The position numbers were made by a program, and so were the translations under genes. The notes beneath the pieces were generated by a model that saw nothing but the letters and a program-made list of their open reading frames with translations, made no database searches and was not told where the DNA came from. 45,585 nt of DNA from an uncultured Paracoccaceae bacterium (lineage in GTDB: Bacteria; Pseudomonadota; Alphaproteobacteria; Rhodobacterales; Rhodobacteraceae), in assembly GCA_938016515.1 (NCBI GenBank), contig CALILP010000013.1, forward strand, positions 1 to 45,585, read 5' to 3'. Numbering within the stretch: position 1 is the stretch's first letter; each line of letters opens with the position of its first letter. Positions 16,645 to 25,406 of this stretch are shown piece after piece.

Positions 16645-17643
16645 ATGACCCTGCCAGCCACCGCTCGTGTGATCGAAATCAGCCAACATGGCGGCCCAGA
16701 GGTCCTGACCCCGACCATCAGACCAGTTCCTGAACCGGGCCATGGAGACGTCCTTATTAAGATCGCCTACGCCGGGGTGAACCGACCTGATGCCCTGCAA
16801 CGCGCAGGCCTTTACAATCCGCCCAAAGGGGCCAGCGACTTGCCCGGTCTCGAATGTGCGGGCGAAGTGGTTGCAACGGGCCCCGGCGTCCATTCACCCA
16901 GGGTTGGCGACCAGATCTGTGCCCTCATGCCCGGTGGCGCCTATGCGGACTATGCAACAACCCCCGCAGCGCATTGTCTGCCAATTCCAGCCGGGCTGAC
17001 CCTGAAACAAGCGGCCTGCCTGCCCGAGACGTTCTTCACTGTTTGGTCCAACGTTTTTCTACGGGGCAACTTGCAAGCCGGGGAACGCTTTCTTGTACAC
17101 GGCGGTTCGTCAGGCATCGGGACCACTGCGATTCAACTGGCCAATGCGTTCGGAGCACGGGTGTTTACTACCGCGGGATCAGACGAAAAGTGCGCGGCTT
17201 GCAAGGACCTTGGCGCAGAAGATGCCATCAACTATCGGGACGCGGATTTTGTAGACACCATGCGTGCGCACGGCGGAGCGGACGTGATCCTGGACATGGT
17301 CGGCGGACCCTACATGCAACGTAACCTCAAAGCATTGGCAGACGACGGACGCCTTGTACAAATTGCGTTTCTGCAAGGGCCCAAAGCAGACCTAAACCTC
17401 GTTCAATTGATGACCCGGCGCCTCACATTAACCGGCTCCACGTTGCGGCCTCAATCGGACATGGCAAAAGCCAACATCGCGACAGCCCTGAAAGAAAAGG
17501 TCTGGCCGCTAATCGTATCAGGAAAAATTGCGCCGGTCATGGATCAAACGTTCGATCTGGCCGATGCAGCAGCTGCCCACACGCGCATGGAAAGCAGCCA
17601 GCATATCGGCAAGATCGTTCTACGTGTTGGCGCATTAGCCTAA
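16645..17643 (+). CDS. NAD(P)H quinone oxidoreductase, zinc-independent MDR family (PIG3-like)
   Basis: This 332-residue protein is a medium-chain reductase. It has a GroES-like amino-terminal domain (VLIKIAYAGVNRPDALQRAG and CAGEVVATG) and a Rossmann nucleotide domain with HGGSSGIGTTAIQLA near residue 151, typical of quinone oxidoreductases. The VGGPYMQRNLKALADDGRLV stretch near residue 216 belongs to the same subfamily. The structural zinc cysteines are absent. It likely reduces quinones or enones with NADPH. It is preceded by a 45-bp divergent gap and followed by about 140 bp that contains the second mini-palindrome array. Confidence 0.88.
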   Translation: MTLPATARVIEISQHGGPEVLTPTIRPVPEPGHGDVLIKIAYAGVNRPDALQRAGLYNPPKGASDLPGLECAGEVVATGPGVHSPRVGDQICALMPGGAYADYATTPAAHCLPIPAGLTLKQAACLPETFFTVWSNVFLRGNLQAGERFLVHGGSSGIGTTAIQLANAFGARVFTTAGSDEKCAACKDLGAEDAINYRDADFVDTMRAHGGADVILDMVGGPYMQRNLKALADDGRLVQIAFLQGPKADLNLVQLMTRRLTLTGSTLRPQSDMAKANIATALKEKVWPLIVSGKIAPVMDQTFDLADAAAAHTRMESSQHIGKIVLRVGALA

Positions 17644-17734
17644 AGAAGGTTCGTTCGGTATCCAAGGAAGGCAAAGCCGGGTTCAACCACCCCAAGCAAC
17701 ACTGCAGTCCACGCGTGATGCGGAGCAGGTGCCG

Positions 17735-17782
17735 CAGAATTTTCCTTAAAATTCTGTCACAAGTTTTTCCTTCAAAAATTTG
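17735..17782. repeat. Second array: two tandem mini-palindromes
   Basis: Unit one has arms CAGAATTTT (17735-17743) and AAAATTCTG (17748-17756) around a 4-nt loop. Unit two has CAAGTTTTT (17760-17768) and AAAAATTTG (17774-17782) around a 5-nt loop, with one G:T pair if read as plus-strand RNA. Starts are 25 bp apart, matching the array at 2802-2871. Again it lies between convergent genes and stops just beyond a minus-strand stop codon (EamA, 17786). Confidence 0.8.
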
Positions 17783-17785
17783 GCG

Positions 17786-18745
17786 CTACCGCGGCGGCGT
17801 CCGTCCGGTCAAACGCATATAAAGTGACACGCGCGGCACAGTCCCTGTCTCAGCACGGGAACGGCTGCGCAGCACCGGTGTATTCTCTGAATTGCCCGAC
17901 CTGCTTTCGCGCAGAACGATGTACATGCCCGAAGCAATAATGATCCCGGTCCCCGCAGCCGTCGGCAAATCAATCACTTCATCAAAGAAGAAGTACCCAT
18001 AGATACTCGCCCAGATAATCTGAGAGTACTGCATCGGGGCAATGATCGCAGCTTCACCTGATTGATAGGCCGCAATGATCATGCGGCCTGCAATCCAGGC
18101 GAAACAGGCCGTGACGCCCAGCAAGCCCAAGTGTTCAATCGGCATCGGCACATACACAAACGGCAACAAAACAGCCATCACCGCAAAGTTCACAACCATT
18201 GGATACAGTAGCATTACGACCGGGCGTTCTTCCGCGCCAATTTTACGCACAACAATGGCCGCAATCGCCCCACCAAAGGCCGCAACCAAAGCGGCGGCGT
18301 GCCCCAGCGTCAGATCCGTCGTCCCCGGTCGCAACACAACCAACACCCCGGCAAGCCCGACAAGCACGGCCAACCACCGCCGAAACCGCACAACCTCGCC
18401 CAGGACCGGGATCGCAAGGACTGTGATAATCAGCGGTGACGCAAAGATAATCGCATAGACCTGGGCCAAGGGTAGCACCGAAAACGCATAGAACGCAGAG
18501 GTCCCGGTCGCCACAGCCGCACCTGTCCGCAAGGCCAGCCACCAAGGATGGCGCGGGATCAATGTCCCAGGCGACGCGTCCCGCATCAGCATGATCGTCG
18601 CCAAAGGAAAGCTGAGCAGGACCGAGAAGAACACGATCTGGATCGGGGAATAGCTGCCGCCCAGCACCTTGATCGCCACGTCATGCGTTGCATAAATCCC
18701 GAAGGCTGCAAGCGCAATCAGCGCTCCTCTGGCATTGGGGGTCAT
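17786..18745 (-). CDS. EamA/DMT-family transporter
   Basis: This 319-residue protein has ten predicted membrane helices in two repeated EamA halves (about residues 5-135 and 145-285). It carries typical DMT features such as IFASPLIITVLAIPVLGE at the end of the first repeat and ASIYGYFFFDEV near the end of the second. The basic, soluble C-terminal tail (about 285-319) is longer than usual. The start at 18745 is fixed by a strong AAGGAG site; the in-frame reading from 18793 lacks one. The substrate is unknown, and members export amino acids, nucleotides or other metabolites. Confidence 0.9.
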   Translation of the reverse strand: MTPNARGALIALAAFGIYATHDVAIKVLGGSYSPIQIVFFSVLLSFPLATIMLMRDASPGTLIPRHPWWLALRTGAAVATGTSAFYAFSVLPLAQVYAIIFASPLIITVLAIPVLGEVVRFRRWLAVLVGLAGVLVVLRPGTTDLTLGHAAALVAAFGGAIAAIVVRKIGAEERPVVMLLYPMVVNFAVMAVLLPFVYVPMPIEHLGLLGVTACFAWIAGRMIIAAYQSGEAAIIAPMQYSQIIWASIYGYFFFDEVIDLPTAAGTGIIIASGMYIVLRESRSGNSENTPVLRSRSRAETGTVPRVSLYMRLTGRTPPR

Positions 18746-18815
18746 GATCAACTCCTTGATCCGTCGTTGACGATGTGTTGCAGCGCTTCGCATCTCACGT
18801 CAAGAACCCAAGGAA

Positions 18816-18842
18816 AAAGGCCGCCCAAGACTGGCGGCCTTT
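18816..18842 (-). terminator. Rho-independent terminator of leuB
   Basis: A perfect 10-bp stem, AAAGGCCGCC (18816-18825) with GGCGGCCTTT (18833-18842), has a 7-nt loop. Read on the minus strand it ends in a T-rich run. It lies 25 bp beyond the leuB stop. Confidence 0.85.
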
Positions 18843-18867
18843 CCAAAATCGCATAGGTCAACTTGGA

Positions 18868-19971
18868 TCAGAGTGAGGCGTCAAGCGCACCCAAAATCAC
18901 ATCGCCCATCTGCGTGGTGCTCAGTGGTGTCCCACCTTCCGGCCCCATTAGGTCAGCGGTACGTGCGCCGTCGGCCAACACTTTTTCGATAGCAGCTTCC
19001 AGACGATCCGCCTCGGCGCCTTGATCAAAGGAATAGCGCAGGGCCATTGCAAAGCTTAGGATACAGGCAATCGGGTTCGCTTTGCCTTGACCCGTAATGT
19101 CTGGGGCGGACCCGTGGACCGGCTCATACATCGCTTTGGGACGCCCGTTCGCCATTGGCAAGCCCAACGATGCAGACGGCAACATGCCCAGCGATCCGGT
19201 TAGCATTGCCGCGCAATCCGACAGGATGTCGCCGAACAAGTTATCCGTATAAATCACGTCAAACTGTTTAGGCGCGCGAACCAACTGCATGGCACCGTTA
19301 TCGGCATACATATGGGACAGTGCGACCTCCGGGTAATCGGCATGAACTTCGGTCACAACATCACGCCACAGGATACCGCTTTCCATGACATTGGCCTTTT
19401 CCATGGAGCACAGCTTTTTGTCGCGCTTCATTGCCAGTTCAAAGGCAGCGCGGGCACCGCGTTCAATCTCGGCCTCTGTATAGCGCTGGGTGTTCACGCC
19501 AACGCGCATATTGTCTTCGGTGTGAATACCGCGCGGCTCGCCAAAATAGACGCCAGAGGTCAGCTCGCGCACAATCATGATGTCGAGGCCCGCAACGATG
19601 TCCTTTTTCAACGACGAGAAGTCAGCCAAAGCGTCGAAACACTGGGCCGGGCGCAGGTTCGCAAACAGGTCCATCTCCTTGCGCAGTCGCAAAAGGCCCC
19701 GTTCTGGCTTTACCGAAAAGTCGAGGTTGTCATACGCAGGACCACCAACAGCACCCAGCAAAACGGCATCGACCTCTTGGGCCTTTGCCATCGTTTCGTC
19801 CGACAATGGAACACCATGTTTGTCGTATGCCGCCCCGCCCACAAGGTCTTCTGACACGTCGAAGGTCAGGTCACGCTTGGCACCAAACCAATCGATGATC
19901 CGCTTTACTTCGGTCATGACTTCGGGGCCGATGCCGTCGCCGGGCAGGATCAAAAGGGATGGGTTCGCCAT
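18868..19971 (-). CDS. leuB: 3-isopropylmalate dehydrogenase
   Basis: This 367-residue enzyme oxidises and decarboxylates 3-isopropylmalate in leucine synthesis. Motifs in order are [13 protein letters not shown] near the start, [15 protein letters not shown] near 135, and the NAD/metal-binding segment [18 protein letters not shown] near 240. Next come [12 protein letters not shown] and [18 protein letters not shown]. Length is normal. A GAGGA site lies nine bases before the ATG. Only 57 bp separate it from the LysR gene, read in the same direction. It is separated from leuC and leuD by several kilobases rather than sharing one leuCDB operon. Confidence 0.96.
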   Translation of the reverse strand: MANPSLLILPGDGIGPEVMTEVKRIIDWFGAKRDLTFDVSEDLVGGAAYDKHGVPLSDETMAKAQEVDAVLLGAVGGPAYDNLDFSVKPERGLLRLRKEMDLFANLRPAQCFDALADFSSLKKDIVAGLDIMIVRELTSGVYFGEPRGIHTEDNMRVGVNTQRYTEAEIERGARAAFELAMKRDKKLCSMEKANVMESGILWRDVVTEVHADYPEVALSHMYADNGAMQLVRAPKQFDVIYTDNLFGDILSDCAAMLTGSLGMLPSASLGLPMANGRPKAMYEPVHGSAPDITGQGKANPIACILSFAMALRYSFDQGAEADRLEAAIEKVLADGARTADLMGPEGGTPLSTTQMGDVILGALDASL

Positions 19972-20028
19972 GGGGTTGTTCCTCGAAAGTTTGGGTTCCC
20001 TGCGCCCTAGCCTGTCACGCCAAAAGGT

Positions 20029-20925
20029 TCAAGATACGAGGGGTTTCAGACCGTCCACCAACAGGTCCCATACCCGCCTGATCCGGGGCGTTTGTCGCAT
20101 CGCCTGATGGGCTGTCAACCAAACCGGTAAGGTAGGCAACGGAAAGCCCATGTCGACCTCTATAATCTCTGGGTCTGTCTCGCCCATATGCCTTTGCGCA
20201 AACCCAATCCCACACCCGGCCCGCACCAATTCCCAATAGGCGATGTTGTCGTCACAGCGCACTGCAAAGAAGTCACGATCAATCGGCATGCCGGCATCCC
20301 GAAATCCGTCAATGATCCGGGTATCACTGTCGTAGCCGACAAAGTCATGGAATTTCAGATCATCCTGTCCTGTCGGCACACCACGTTTTGCAACATAGGA
20401 TTTGGCCGCATACATCCCCAATGGCAGCTCTCCCAAATGACGGGTCACGAGATCCAATTGCGTAGGCTGATACATCCGCACAGCGATATCGGCTTCGCGG
20501 TACAGCAGGTTGCGGGTGTCATCGGATGAGACCAACTCGATCTCGATTTCAGGTTCAGCCGCACGAATATCCGCAATAATCTGTGGCAGATGGTAGACAG
20601 AGGCCGCAACGCTGGCCGTCACGCGCACAGTTCCTGCAAGACTGGCGGTTTGACCAGCAGCCGTAAGAGCCAGCGCATTCGCGGCGTCCCGCATCGCCTT
20701 GGCTGCTGGCACTAGCGCAGTGCCTGTATCCGTCAGACTGAACCCACGCCTTTGTCGTTGAAACAGCGTGACGCCAAGTTGATCTTCAAGCGCCTTGATC
20801 TGACGCCCAAGCGTTGGCTGCGTGCTGCCGAGCATCCGCGCGGCCGCGGACAGGCTGCCCGTTTCGGCGACGGCCACAAAGGCCGCGATCAATGACCAGT
20901 CCAATTCCCGCAAACGCACATCCAT
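20029..20925 (-). CDS. LysR-family transcriptional regulator
   Basis: This 298-residue protein has a typical LysR amino-terminal winged helix (residues 8-66, with ETGSLSAAARMLGSTQPTLG as the helix-turn-helix and QLGVTLFQRQRRGFSLT as the wing). A periplasmic-binding-like effector domain follows (about 92-298). It is divergent from the epimerase-like gene, with starts 88 bp apart. That is the classical arrangement for a LysR gene controlling its neighbour. The intervening DNA contains an imperfect 13-bp inverted repeat (20922-20934 and 20969-20981). The effector is not known. Confidence 0.92.
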   Translation of the reverse strand: MDVRLRELDWSLIAAFVAVAETGSLSAAARMLGSTQPTLGRQIKALEDQLGVTLFQRQRRGFSLTDTGTALVPAAKAMRDAANALALTAAGQTASLAGTVRVTASVAASVYHLPQIIADIRAAEPEIEIELVSSDDTRNLLYREADIAVRMYQPTQLDLVTRHLGELPLGMYAAKSYVAKRGVPTGQDDLKFHDFVGYDSDTRIIDGFRDAGMPIDRDFFAVRCDDNIAYWELVRAGCGIGFAQRHMGETDPEIIEVDMGFPLPTLPVWLTAHQAMRQTPRIRRVWDLLVDGLKPLVS

Positions 20926-20981
20926 ACGTTTGTGTATATCTTATGTGCACTTTCAGGCAATTTCTTTTCACATGCGTATGG
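20922..20981. promoter_or_regulatory. Inverted repeat flanking the LysR/epimerase promoters
   Basis: CCATACGTTTGTG (20922-20934) and CACATGCGTATGG (20969-20981) are inverted copies matching at 11 of 13 positions, 34 bp apart. The first arm covers the LysR start codon. They could be operator half-regions for the divergent promoter, but a T-N11-A LysR box is not clear-cut. Confidence 0.35.
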
Positions 20982-21013
20982 GCGAGACCTGTCGCAGCAA
21001 AAGGAGACACACC

Positions 21014-21922
21014 ATGAAACAGACCGTACTGATCCTCGGCGGGACCGGCAAAATCGGCAAACATGCAGCAGAGGCATTCTGGAACGCAGGCTGGACTGTG
21101 CGCCACTATACGCGCGGCACAGACATGACGTCGGCCGCCCAAGGGGCCGATGTGATCGTAAACGGCCTAAACCCCCCAAAGTATAACAACTGGGCCAAAA
21201 ACATCCCTGCTATCACAAAGCAGGTTATTGCTGCCGCTCAATCCAGTGGGGCAACCGTCATCATCCCCGGCAATGTCTACAACTTTGGTGACAATGCCGG
21301 TGTTTGGGATGAAACAACCCCACATCGCCCCGTGACTGAAAAGGGTCAGATCCGGGTGGACATGGAAGCGGCCTATCACGCCTCGGGCGTTCAGACGATT
21401 ATCTTGCGGGCTGGTCATTTCATTGACCCTAACCGCGACGGAGATGTCTATTCGATGCTTACAGTTGCGAAAGCAGGCAGCGGCAAGATCACGTCACTTG
21501 GGGATGTGAATGCGCAGCAAGCCCATGCTTACCTTCCCGATTGGGCGCGGGCTGCGGTGATGCTTGCTGAAATGCGCAGCGATCTGGCGCACTTTGAAGA
21601 CATTCCCTTCCCCGGCCATGCCTTCACCGTAAACGACCTGCAAAGGATCCTGTCAGATGCGCTGTCGCGTCCCATGAAAATCACAACCTTTCCTTGGTGG
21701 GCGACGGCCTTCATGGCGCCGTTCTCAGAGATGATCCGCGAGTTTCGCAAGATGCGTTACCTGTCGGATACGTCGCACACCTTGGGTTCAGCTAAGTTCA
21801 ACCGGCTGTTGCCCGACTTTCAGGCGACTGACCTGCGCACGGTCCTTCTGTCTGGTCTAGCGCCCGACGTCGACCCAAACGAGGTGGTGGGGACCAGCAA
21901 CCAGCCCATCGTCGCCGAGTAA
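21014..21922 (+). CDS. NAD(P)-binding epimerase/NmrA-like protein
   Basis: This 302-residue protein starts with a Rossmann motif (TVLILGGTGKIGKHAAEAFW), followed by the NAD-epimerase-type segment VIIPGNVYNFGDNAGVWDE and an ILRAGHFIDP stretch typical of extended short-chain dehydrogenases. A classical YxxxK pair is not obvious; the region with AAYHASGV stands roughly where it would be, so activity may be atypical. AAGGAG directly precedes the ATG at 21014. It is divergent from the LysR gene and probably regulated by it. Its last 66 bases overlap the convergent EEP gene. Confidence 0.85.
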   Translation: MKQTVLILGGTGKIGKHAAEAFWNAGWTVRHYTRGTDMTSAAQGADVIVNGLNPPKYNNWAKNIPAITKQVIAAAQSSGATVIIPGNVYNFGDNAGVWDETTPHRPVTEKGQIRVDMEAAYHASGVQTIILRAGHFIDPNRDGDVYSMLTVAKAGSGKITSLGDVNAQQAHAYLPDWARAAVMLAEMRSDLAHFEDIPFPGHAFTVNDLQRILSDALSRPMKITTFPWWATAFMAPFSEMIREFRKMRYLSDTSHTLGSAKFNRLLPDFQATDLRTVLLSGLAPDVDPNEVVGTSNQPIVAE

Positions 21923-23017
21923 GGTGGCGGCGGGTGTCCCAGACTCAGGCCAGAAAACCCCACTATCCAGCACCTTCCAAGATGTTGCTGGCAAAACGTA
22001 GGATACCCGCAAATTGCCCGGCCCCGTCTCTGCCCAATCTGCCGTATCTGTGCCCGGATCGCCGATGTGATCCGGGCTATTTGCGGCCCGCCCTCCCTCA
22101 CTGGTCGGCCATGGGTCCTGCAACCGGGGGTCTGCCAGAAACGCCTGCAGCGCCTCTAGCAGCCCCTCTCCGTCTTTCGGATCGAGGTTAAGGTTAGCAG
22201 CCAGGACGAAATCCGCCGGGGCCGCCCCAAAGCGGCCATCCAGAACCGCCAACCACATGCGCAACTCATCGCGGTTTCGCAAACCATTGCGGTCTTCTGG
22301 TCCATCAAAAACCGGCGGCGTGTGCGACGAGGCCAAGACGTGCACCGGTCCATCGGGTGCCATGACTGGAATAATCCAATGGCCTGCACTGGACAAGCGC
22401 TGCACGGCGGCCACCTCTGGCGTCATGGTGTCGGGCAATTGCGCACCGGGCTGATCTGCCCACAACGCCTCGGACAAGTCTGTCACACCTGCGCTGTCTA
22501 TCGGATACCGCGACAAAACGGCCATCCCACCATCGCCTAAGAAACGTCCATATCCTTGCATATCGCGGGCCTCGCCGAGGCGACCATTCCCGTCAAGGTC
22601 CAATCCAGTTGGGACGCCCCCATTCGTGGCGCGGCTATAGGCATATGGATATGCGGCGGCCTTTGCGAAGGCCGTCAAAGCCACCTGATCGTAGTCAAAG
22701 TCAAAATCGGTCAGGACCAGTATGTCAGGGCTGTTCGCGGCGATAACCTCTAGAATAGCTGTGATCTGAGGATCGTCATACTTGCGGATATCTCGCAACA
22801 AAAGACCGGGGCCATCGCGGCTGAGAGGTGCAGCATATGTGGCTATGCGCAGGGTTTCTGCAAAAGCAGGGCCGCATAGGGCAAGCCAGATTAAACCGGC
22901 AACATCCCATCGGCAGCAGCAGCGGCGTACGCCTTTTTGCGCTGGACATGGATCATGCCAGCCACGCGGGACAAGGCCACGCCACGCATCAACAAACTGG
23001 AAGGCAAGAACGCCCAT
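21857..23017 (-). CDS. Endonuclease/exonuclease/phosphatase-fold protein, start uncertain
   Basis: The open frame gives 386 residues. A signal-peptide-like segment (GLIWLALCGPAFA) ends near residue 53, and a DNase I-like fold follows. Motifs include SPDILVLTDFDFDYDQ near 95, the VHVLASSHTPP segment, ADFVLAANLNLDPKDGEGLL near 275, and a final GPHHLVWVDV where the usual SDH is altered. The role may be phosphoesterase or nuclease in the periplasm. The only ATG/GTG/TTG codon in frame before the signal-like segment is ATG 23017. That start overlaps the upstream gene by 127 bp and gives an unusually long leader. A non-standard start or a small change near 22890 is possible. The 3' end overlaps the epimerase gene. 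Confidence 0.7.
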   Translation of the reverse strand: MGVLAFQFVDAWRGLVPRGWHDPCPAQKGVRRCCCRWDVAGLIWLALCGPAFAETLRIATYAAPLSRDGPGLLLRDIRKYDDPQITAILEVIAANSPDILVLTDFDFDYDQVALTAFAKAAAYPYAYSRATNGGVPTGLDLDGNGRLGEARDMQGYGRFLGDGGMAVLSRYPIDSAGVTDLSEALWADQPGAQLPDTMTPEVAAVQRLSSAGHWIIPVMAPDGPVHVLASSHTPPVFDGPEDRNGLRNRDELRMWLAVLDGRFGAAPADFVLAANLNLDPKDGEGLLEALQAFLADPRLQDPWPTSEGGRAANSPDHIGDPGTDTADWAETGPGNLRVSYVLPATSWKVLDSGVFWPESGTPAATLLGDDGLVAGPHHLVWVDVGR

Positions 23018-23730
23018 ATCGCAACTGTCCAGATCAATGTCTGAGGATCTTCAAAACGGATCGGACCCACTAAGGCCGAGGTCGCTTTGATGACGGCTGG
23101 GATCAGGAATGGCAGTAGGAACCCTAATATAAGGTTAATGTTGCTATCACGGTTTAGGCGATCAACAACGTCACCGCCGGCAGTCGGGTCAAACGTTGGC
23201 AGGTTCACCCAGAAATTAAAGGACTTTGTTTTGCGTGGCCACGCATGGCTGCGCAAAATGACGATGAACAGAACGATAGACAGGCACGAGATGACATAGC
23301 ATAGGCCCGCTGCCGTCCGCAGATCTTGAATCACGGAAAGCGGTGTATCCGCCGGCATCATCACCAAAATCAGGCGCACAGGCGAGTATGGGAAATCGAT
23401 TGCGCTGCCAATCTTTTCGCCCACCACGTCAAAGAACATCGAGAACGTTGACTGGGTGCCTGTATTGTCAAGGATCACCGACAAGGAAAATACAGTCACA
23501 AACAACGCGCCAAATCGGATGCGGTTAAACGGCGGCGCATCGCGGAATTCGACAAGGCTGGGGCTGGCAACGCTATATTCTGCAGCTGTGAAAAGACCTG
23601 CAAAAATTGCGACAACCATCACCACTAAAGCCCCATCGCCAACAGACGATGGAATCATTGTGGATGGAAGAATGATCAATGTGATCACCAAAAGTGCGCG
23701 CGCCAACGCGCCTGGCAGCCTGGAAAGCAC
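22891..23730 (-). CDS. Conserved membrane protein of unknown function
   Basis: This 279-residue protein has about six membrane segments, including the first at VITLIILPS near residue 12. It has paired segments near the middle and ends in a basic tail (MIHVQRKKAYAAAAADG). I chose GTG 23730, preceded by a GAAGGG-type site and leading into LSRLPGALARALLV. The longer open frame begins at a TTG (23907) and adds 59 polar residues without similarity to membrane-protein starts. The family is not recognised. It sits between leuD and the EEP gene on the same strand. Confidence 0.65.
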   Translation of the reverse strand: MLSRLPGALARALLVITLIILPSTMIPSSVGDGALVVMVVAIFAGLFTAAEYSVASPSLVEFRDAPPFNRIRFGALFVTVFSLSVILDNTGTQSTFSMFFDVVGEKIGSAIDFPYSPVRLILVMMPADTPLSVIQDLRTAAGLCYVISCLSIVLFIVILRSHAWPRKTKSFNFWVNLPTFDPTAGGDVVDRLNRDSNINLILGFLLPFLIPAVIKATSALVGPIRFEDPQTLIWTVAIWAFLPSSLLMRGVALSRVAGMIHVQRKKAYAAAAADGMLPV

Positions 23731-24236
23731 CGTGTCTCTACCCTTCTTCCGGCCGCGCACAGTACTTCGCCGTACGCTTTTTCCGGTCTGGTCCCGCGGC
23801 TTTGGCACGGGTTGCCTCAATGTTGCCACGTTTTTGCCCAACTTCCGAAACTCATGCAATCCAACGGTGATGTTAGACAGGACAACTGAGGCGCTTTTGC
23901 GACACAATCATAGCAGTATTGCGCCAATTATTCCGTTTAGTATGAGGACAGTACCCATTGACGTGAACGCGATTTGCGCCTTACATCTTAAGCGTGTAAA
24001 TCCGCACTTTGGACTGTAAGTCATTCATAATAAGTCGTTTTTACTGCAGGCCCCTACCGCCAGACCAAGCCGCAATGCAGAAAATCACCGCTGCGCTGCA
24101 GAATTCAAATACGGCAGAAACAAGGCAAAGCGCGATCTACAAAGTGCTTGCCTCATCGACGCAATTTCCACCCCCTGACGCGACAAAATTCACCATATGA
24201 CACGCACAGATTGTGGCAGTGGTTTCTCAAATAGAA
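23731..24236. other. Intergenic stretch with no convincing gene
   Basis: Between the membrane protein and the leuD terminator there are about 500 bp. The proximal part (to 23907) stays open in the membrane-protein frame. The rest shows only short, unconvincing ORFs, such as one at 24075-24200 on the plus strand without a ribosome site. A promoter-like TTGACG/TTACAT pair with 17-bp spacing lies on the plus strand at 23958-23986 and could drive a small RNA. Nothing else supports that. Confidence 0.4.
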
Positions 24237-24262
24237 AAAGCCCGGCCAAAAGACCGGGCTTT
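24237..24262 (-). terminator. Rho-independent terminator of leuD
   Basis: AAAGCCCGG (24237-24245) pairs with CCGGGCTTT (24254-24262) across an 8-nt loop. Read on the minus strand it ends in TTTTT. It is 25 bp past the leuD stop and closes the leuC-to-leuD transcription unit. Confidence 0.85.
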
Positions 24263-24287
24263 GACGCACACTGTTGACGTGTTGTCG

Positions 24288-24893
24288 CTAAACCCAAGGC
24301 CGCGCAGCGGATGCCTGTGCCTCAAACGTGTCAATTGAGGCCGCCTTTTCCATTGTCAGACCGATATCGTCCAAACCATTCAGTAAGCAGTGCTTCTTGA
24401 AGGTATCAACCTCAAACGAGAAAACTTCGCCATCCGAAGAGGTCACCGTTTGGGCCTCAAGGTCCACTTCGATCCGGGCGTTAGCCCCCTTTTCGGCGTC
24501 TTTCATCAAAGCGTCCCGCTGATCTTCGGGCAACACGATGGGCAGGATGCCGTTCTTAAAGCAATTGCTATAGAAAATGTCGGCAAAGCTGGTTGAGATC
24601 ACACACCGGATTCCGAAATCAGCAATCGCCCACGGCGCATGCTCGCGTGACGATCCACAGCCAAAGTTATCGCCGGCCACAAGAATCTGTGCGGCGCGAT
24701 AAGCAGGTTGGTTCAAGATAAACTCAGGAATTTCATCACCGTCCAGCGTGAACCGCATTTCGTCAAAAAGGTTGGCTCCAAGGCCAGAGCGTTTGATCGT
24801 CTTCAGGAATTGCTTTGGGATGATCATATCCGTGTCGATATTCACTAGCGGCATCGGCGCGGCAATCCCGCTGAGTGTTGTGAACTTTTCCAT
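24288..24893 (-). CDS. leuD: 3-isopropylmalate dehydratase small subunit
   Basis: This 201-residue protein is the swivelling domain of isopropylmalate isomerase. It begins with [20 protein letters not shown], contains [15 protein letters not shown] near residue 75 and [20 protein letters not shown] near 100, as expected. It pairs with LeuC to isomerise 2- to 3-isopropylmalate. An AGAGGA site precedes its ATG. It is separated from leuC by three unrelated paralogs that take up about 1.4 kb, although the two subunits are normally made in equal amounts. Confidence 0.96.
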   Translation of the reverse strand: MEKFTTLSGIAAPMPLVNIDTDMIIPKQFLKTIKRSGLGANLFDEMRFTLDGDEIPEFILNQPAYRAAQILVAGDNFGCGSSREHAPWAIADFGIRCVISTSFADIFYSNCFKNGILPIVLPEDQRDALMKDAEKGANARIEVDLEAQTVTSSDGEVFSFEVDTFKKHCLLNGLDDIGLTMEKAASIDTFEAQASAARPWV

Positions 24894-24941
24894 TTTCTTT
24901 TCCTCTATGCGCCCACAAAGGGCGACTTTCTTGTCTCTAGA

Positions 24942-25406
24942 TTATGCAGTGGCCAACGGTCGTTGGCTTTCATAGCGCGCTTGAATGGTGCGCAGGCGCG
25001 CGTTGAGCTTTGTTAGATCAATGTTGAAATGCAGCTTCTGGCCCTTCTTGGTCTTCGCGGCCCATGCACGCGCGATCCGTGCGGCGCGGGCTTTGGCAAG
25101 CATATCTGTTTGCCAGACCTTGCTAGTGACCCAACGCCCACCATGAGACGTCCCTTGCAACGGCCCCAGAATGCCCCGTTCGGCAAGGTGTTCCATCACC
25201 GCGACCGCCTGCTCTGGAGACATATTCGCGGCCTTGGCCAACCCCCACACGCTGAATACAGACCGCGTTTGCGCATGCATGATCGCAGCATGCACAGAGG
25301 CCTTGCTGACTGGCGCAACCCTGGCGGCTTTTGCTAAAATCGGCGCGGGCAAGAACGGCGTTGTCGCTGCCGCCCCAAATAGCCCAAGGAACTTCCGGCG
25401 TTTCAT
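24942..25406 (-). CDS. Tat-signal/winged-helix-like paralog 3
   Basis: This 154-residue protein is the third of three tandem paralogs between leuC and leuD. It starts with a twin-arginine-type signal, KRRKFLGLFGAAATTPFLPA. A helical stretch (VHAAIMHAQTRSVFSVW) follows, then a winged-helix-like core (GLAKAANMSPEQAVAVMEHL with AERGILGPL). The TSKVWQ segment and a basic, helical carboxy terminus rich in Ala, Arg and Lys come next. It is the most diverged copy. Its ATG overlaps the stop of paralog 2 by four bases. I know of no assigned function. Confidence 0.8.
   Translation of the reverse strand: MKRRKFLGLFGAAATTPFLPAPILAKAARVAPVSKASVHAAIMHAQTRSVFSVWGLAKAANMSPEQAVAVMEHLAERGILGPLQGTSHGGRWVTSKVWQTDMLAKARAARIARAWAAKTKKGQKLHFNIDLTKLNARLRTIQARYESQRPLATA

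Noticed and set aside
24009-24200. Small plus-strand ORF in the gap upstream of the leuD terminator
   Set aside because: TTG start, no ribosome site, unremarkable composition; listed only as part of the intergenic stretch.
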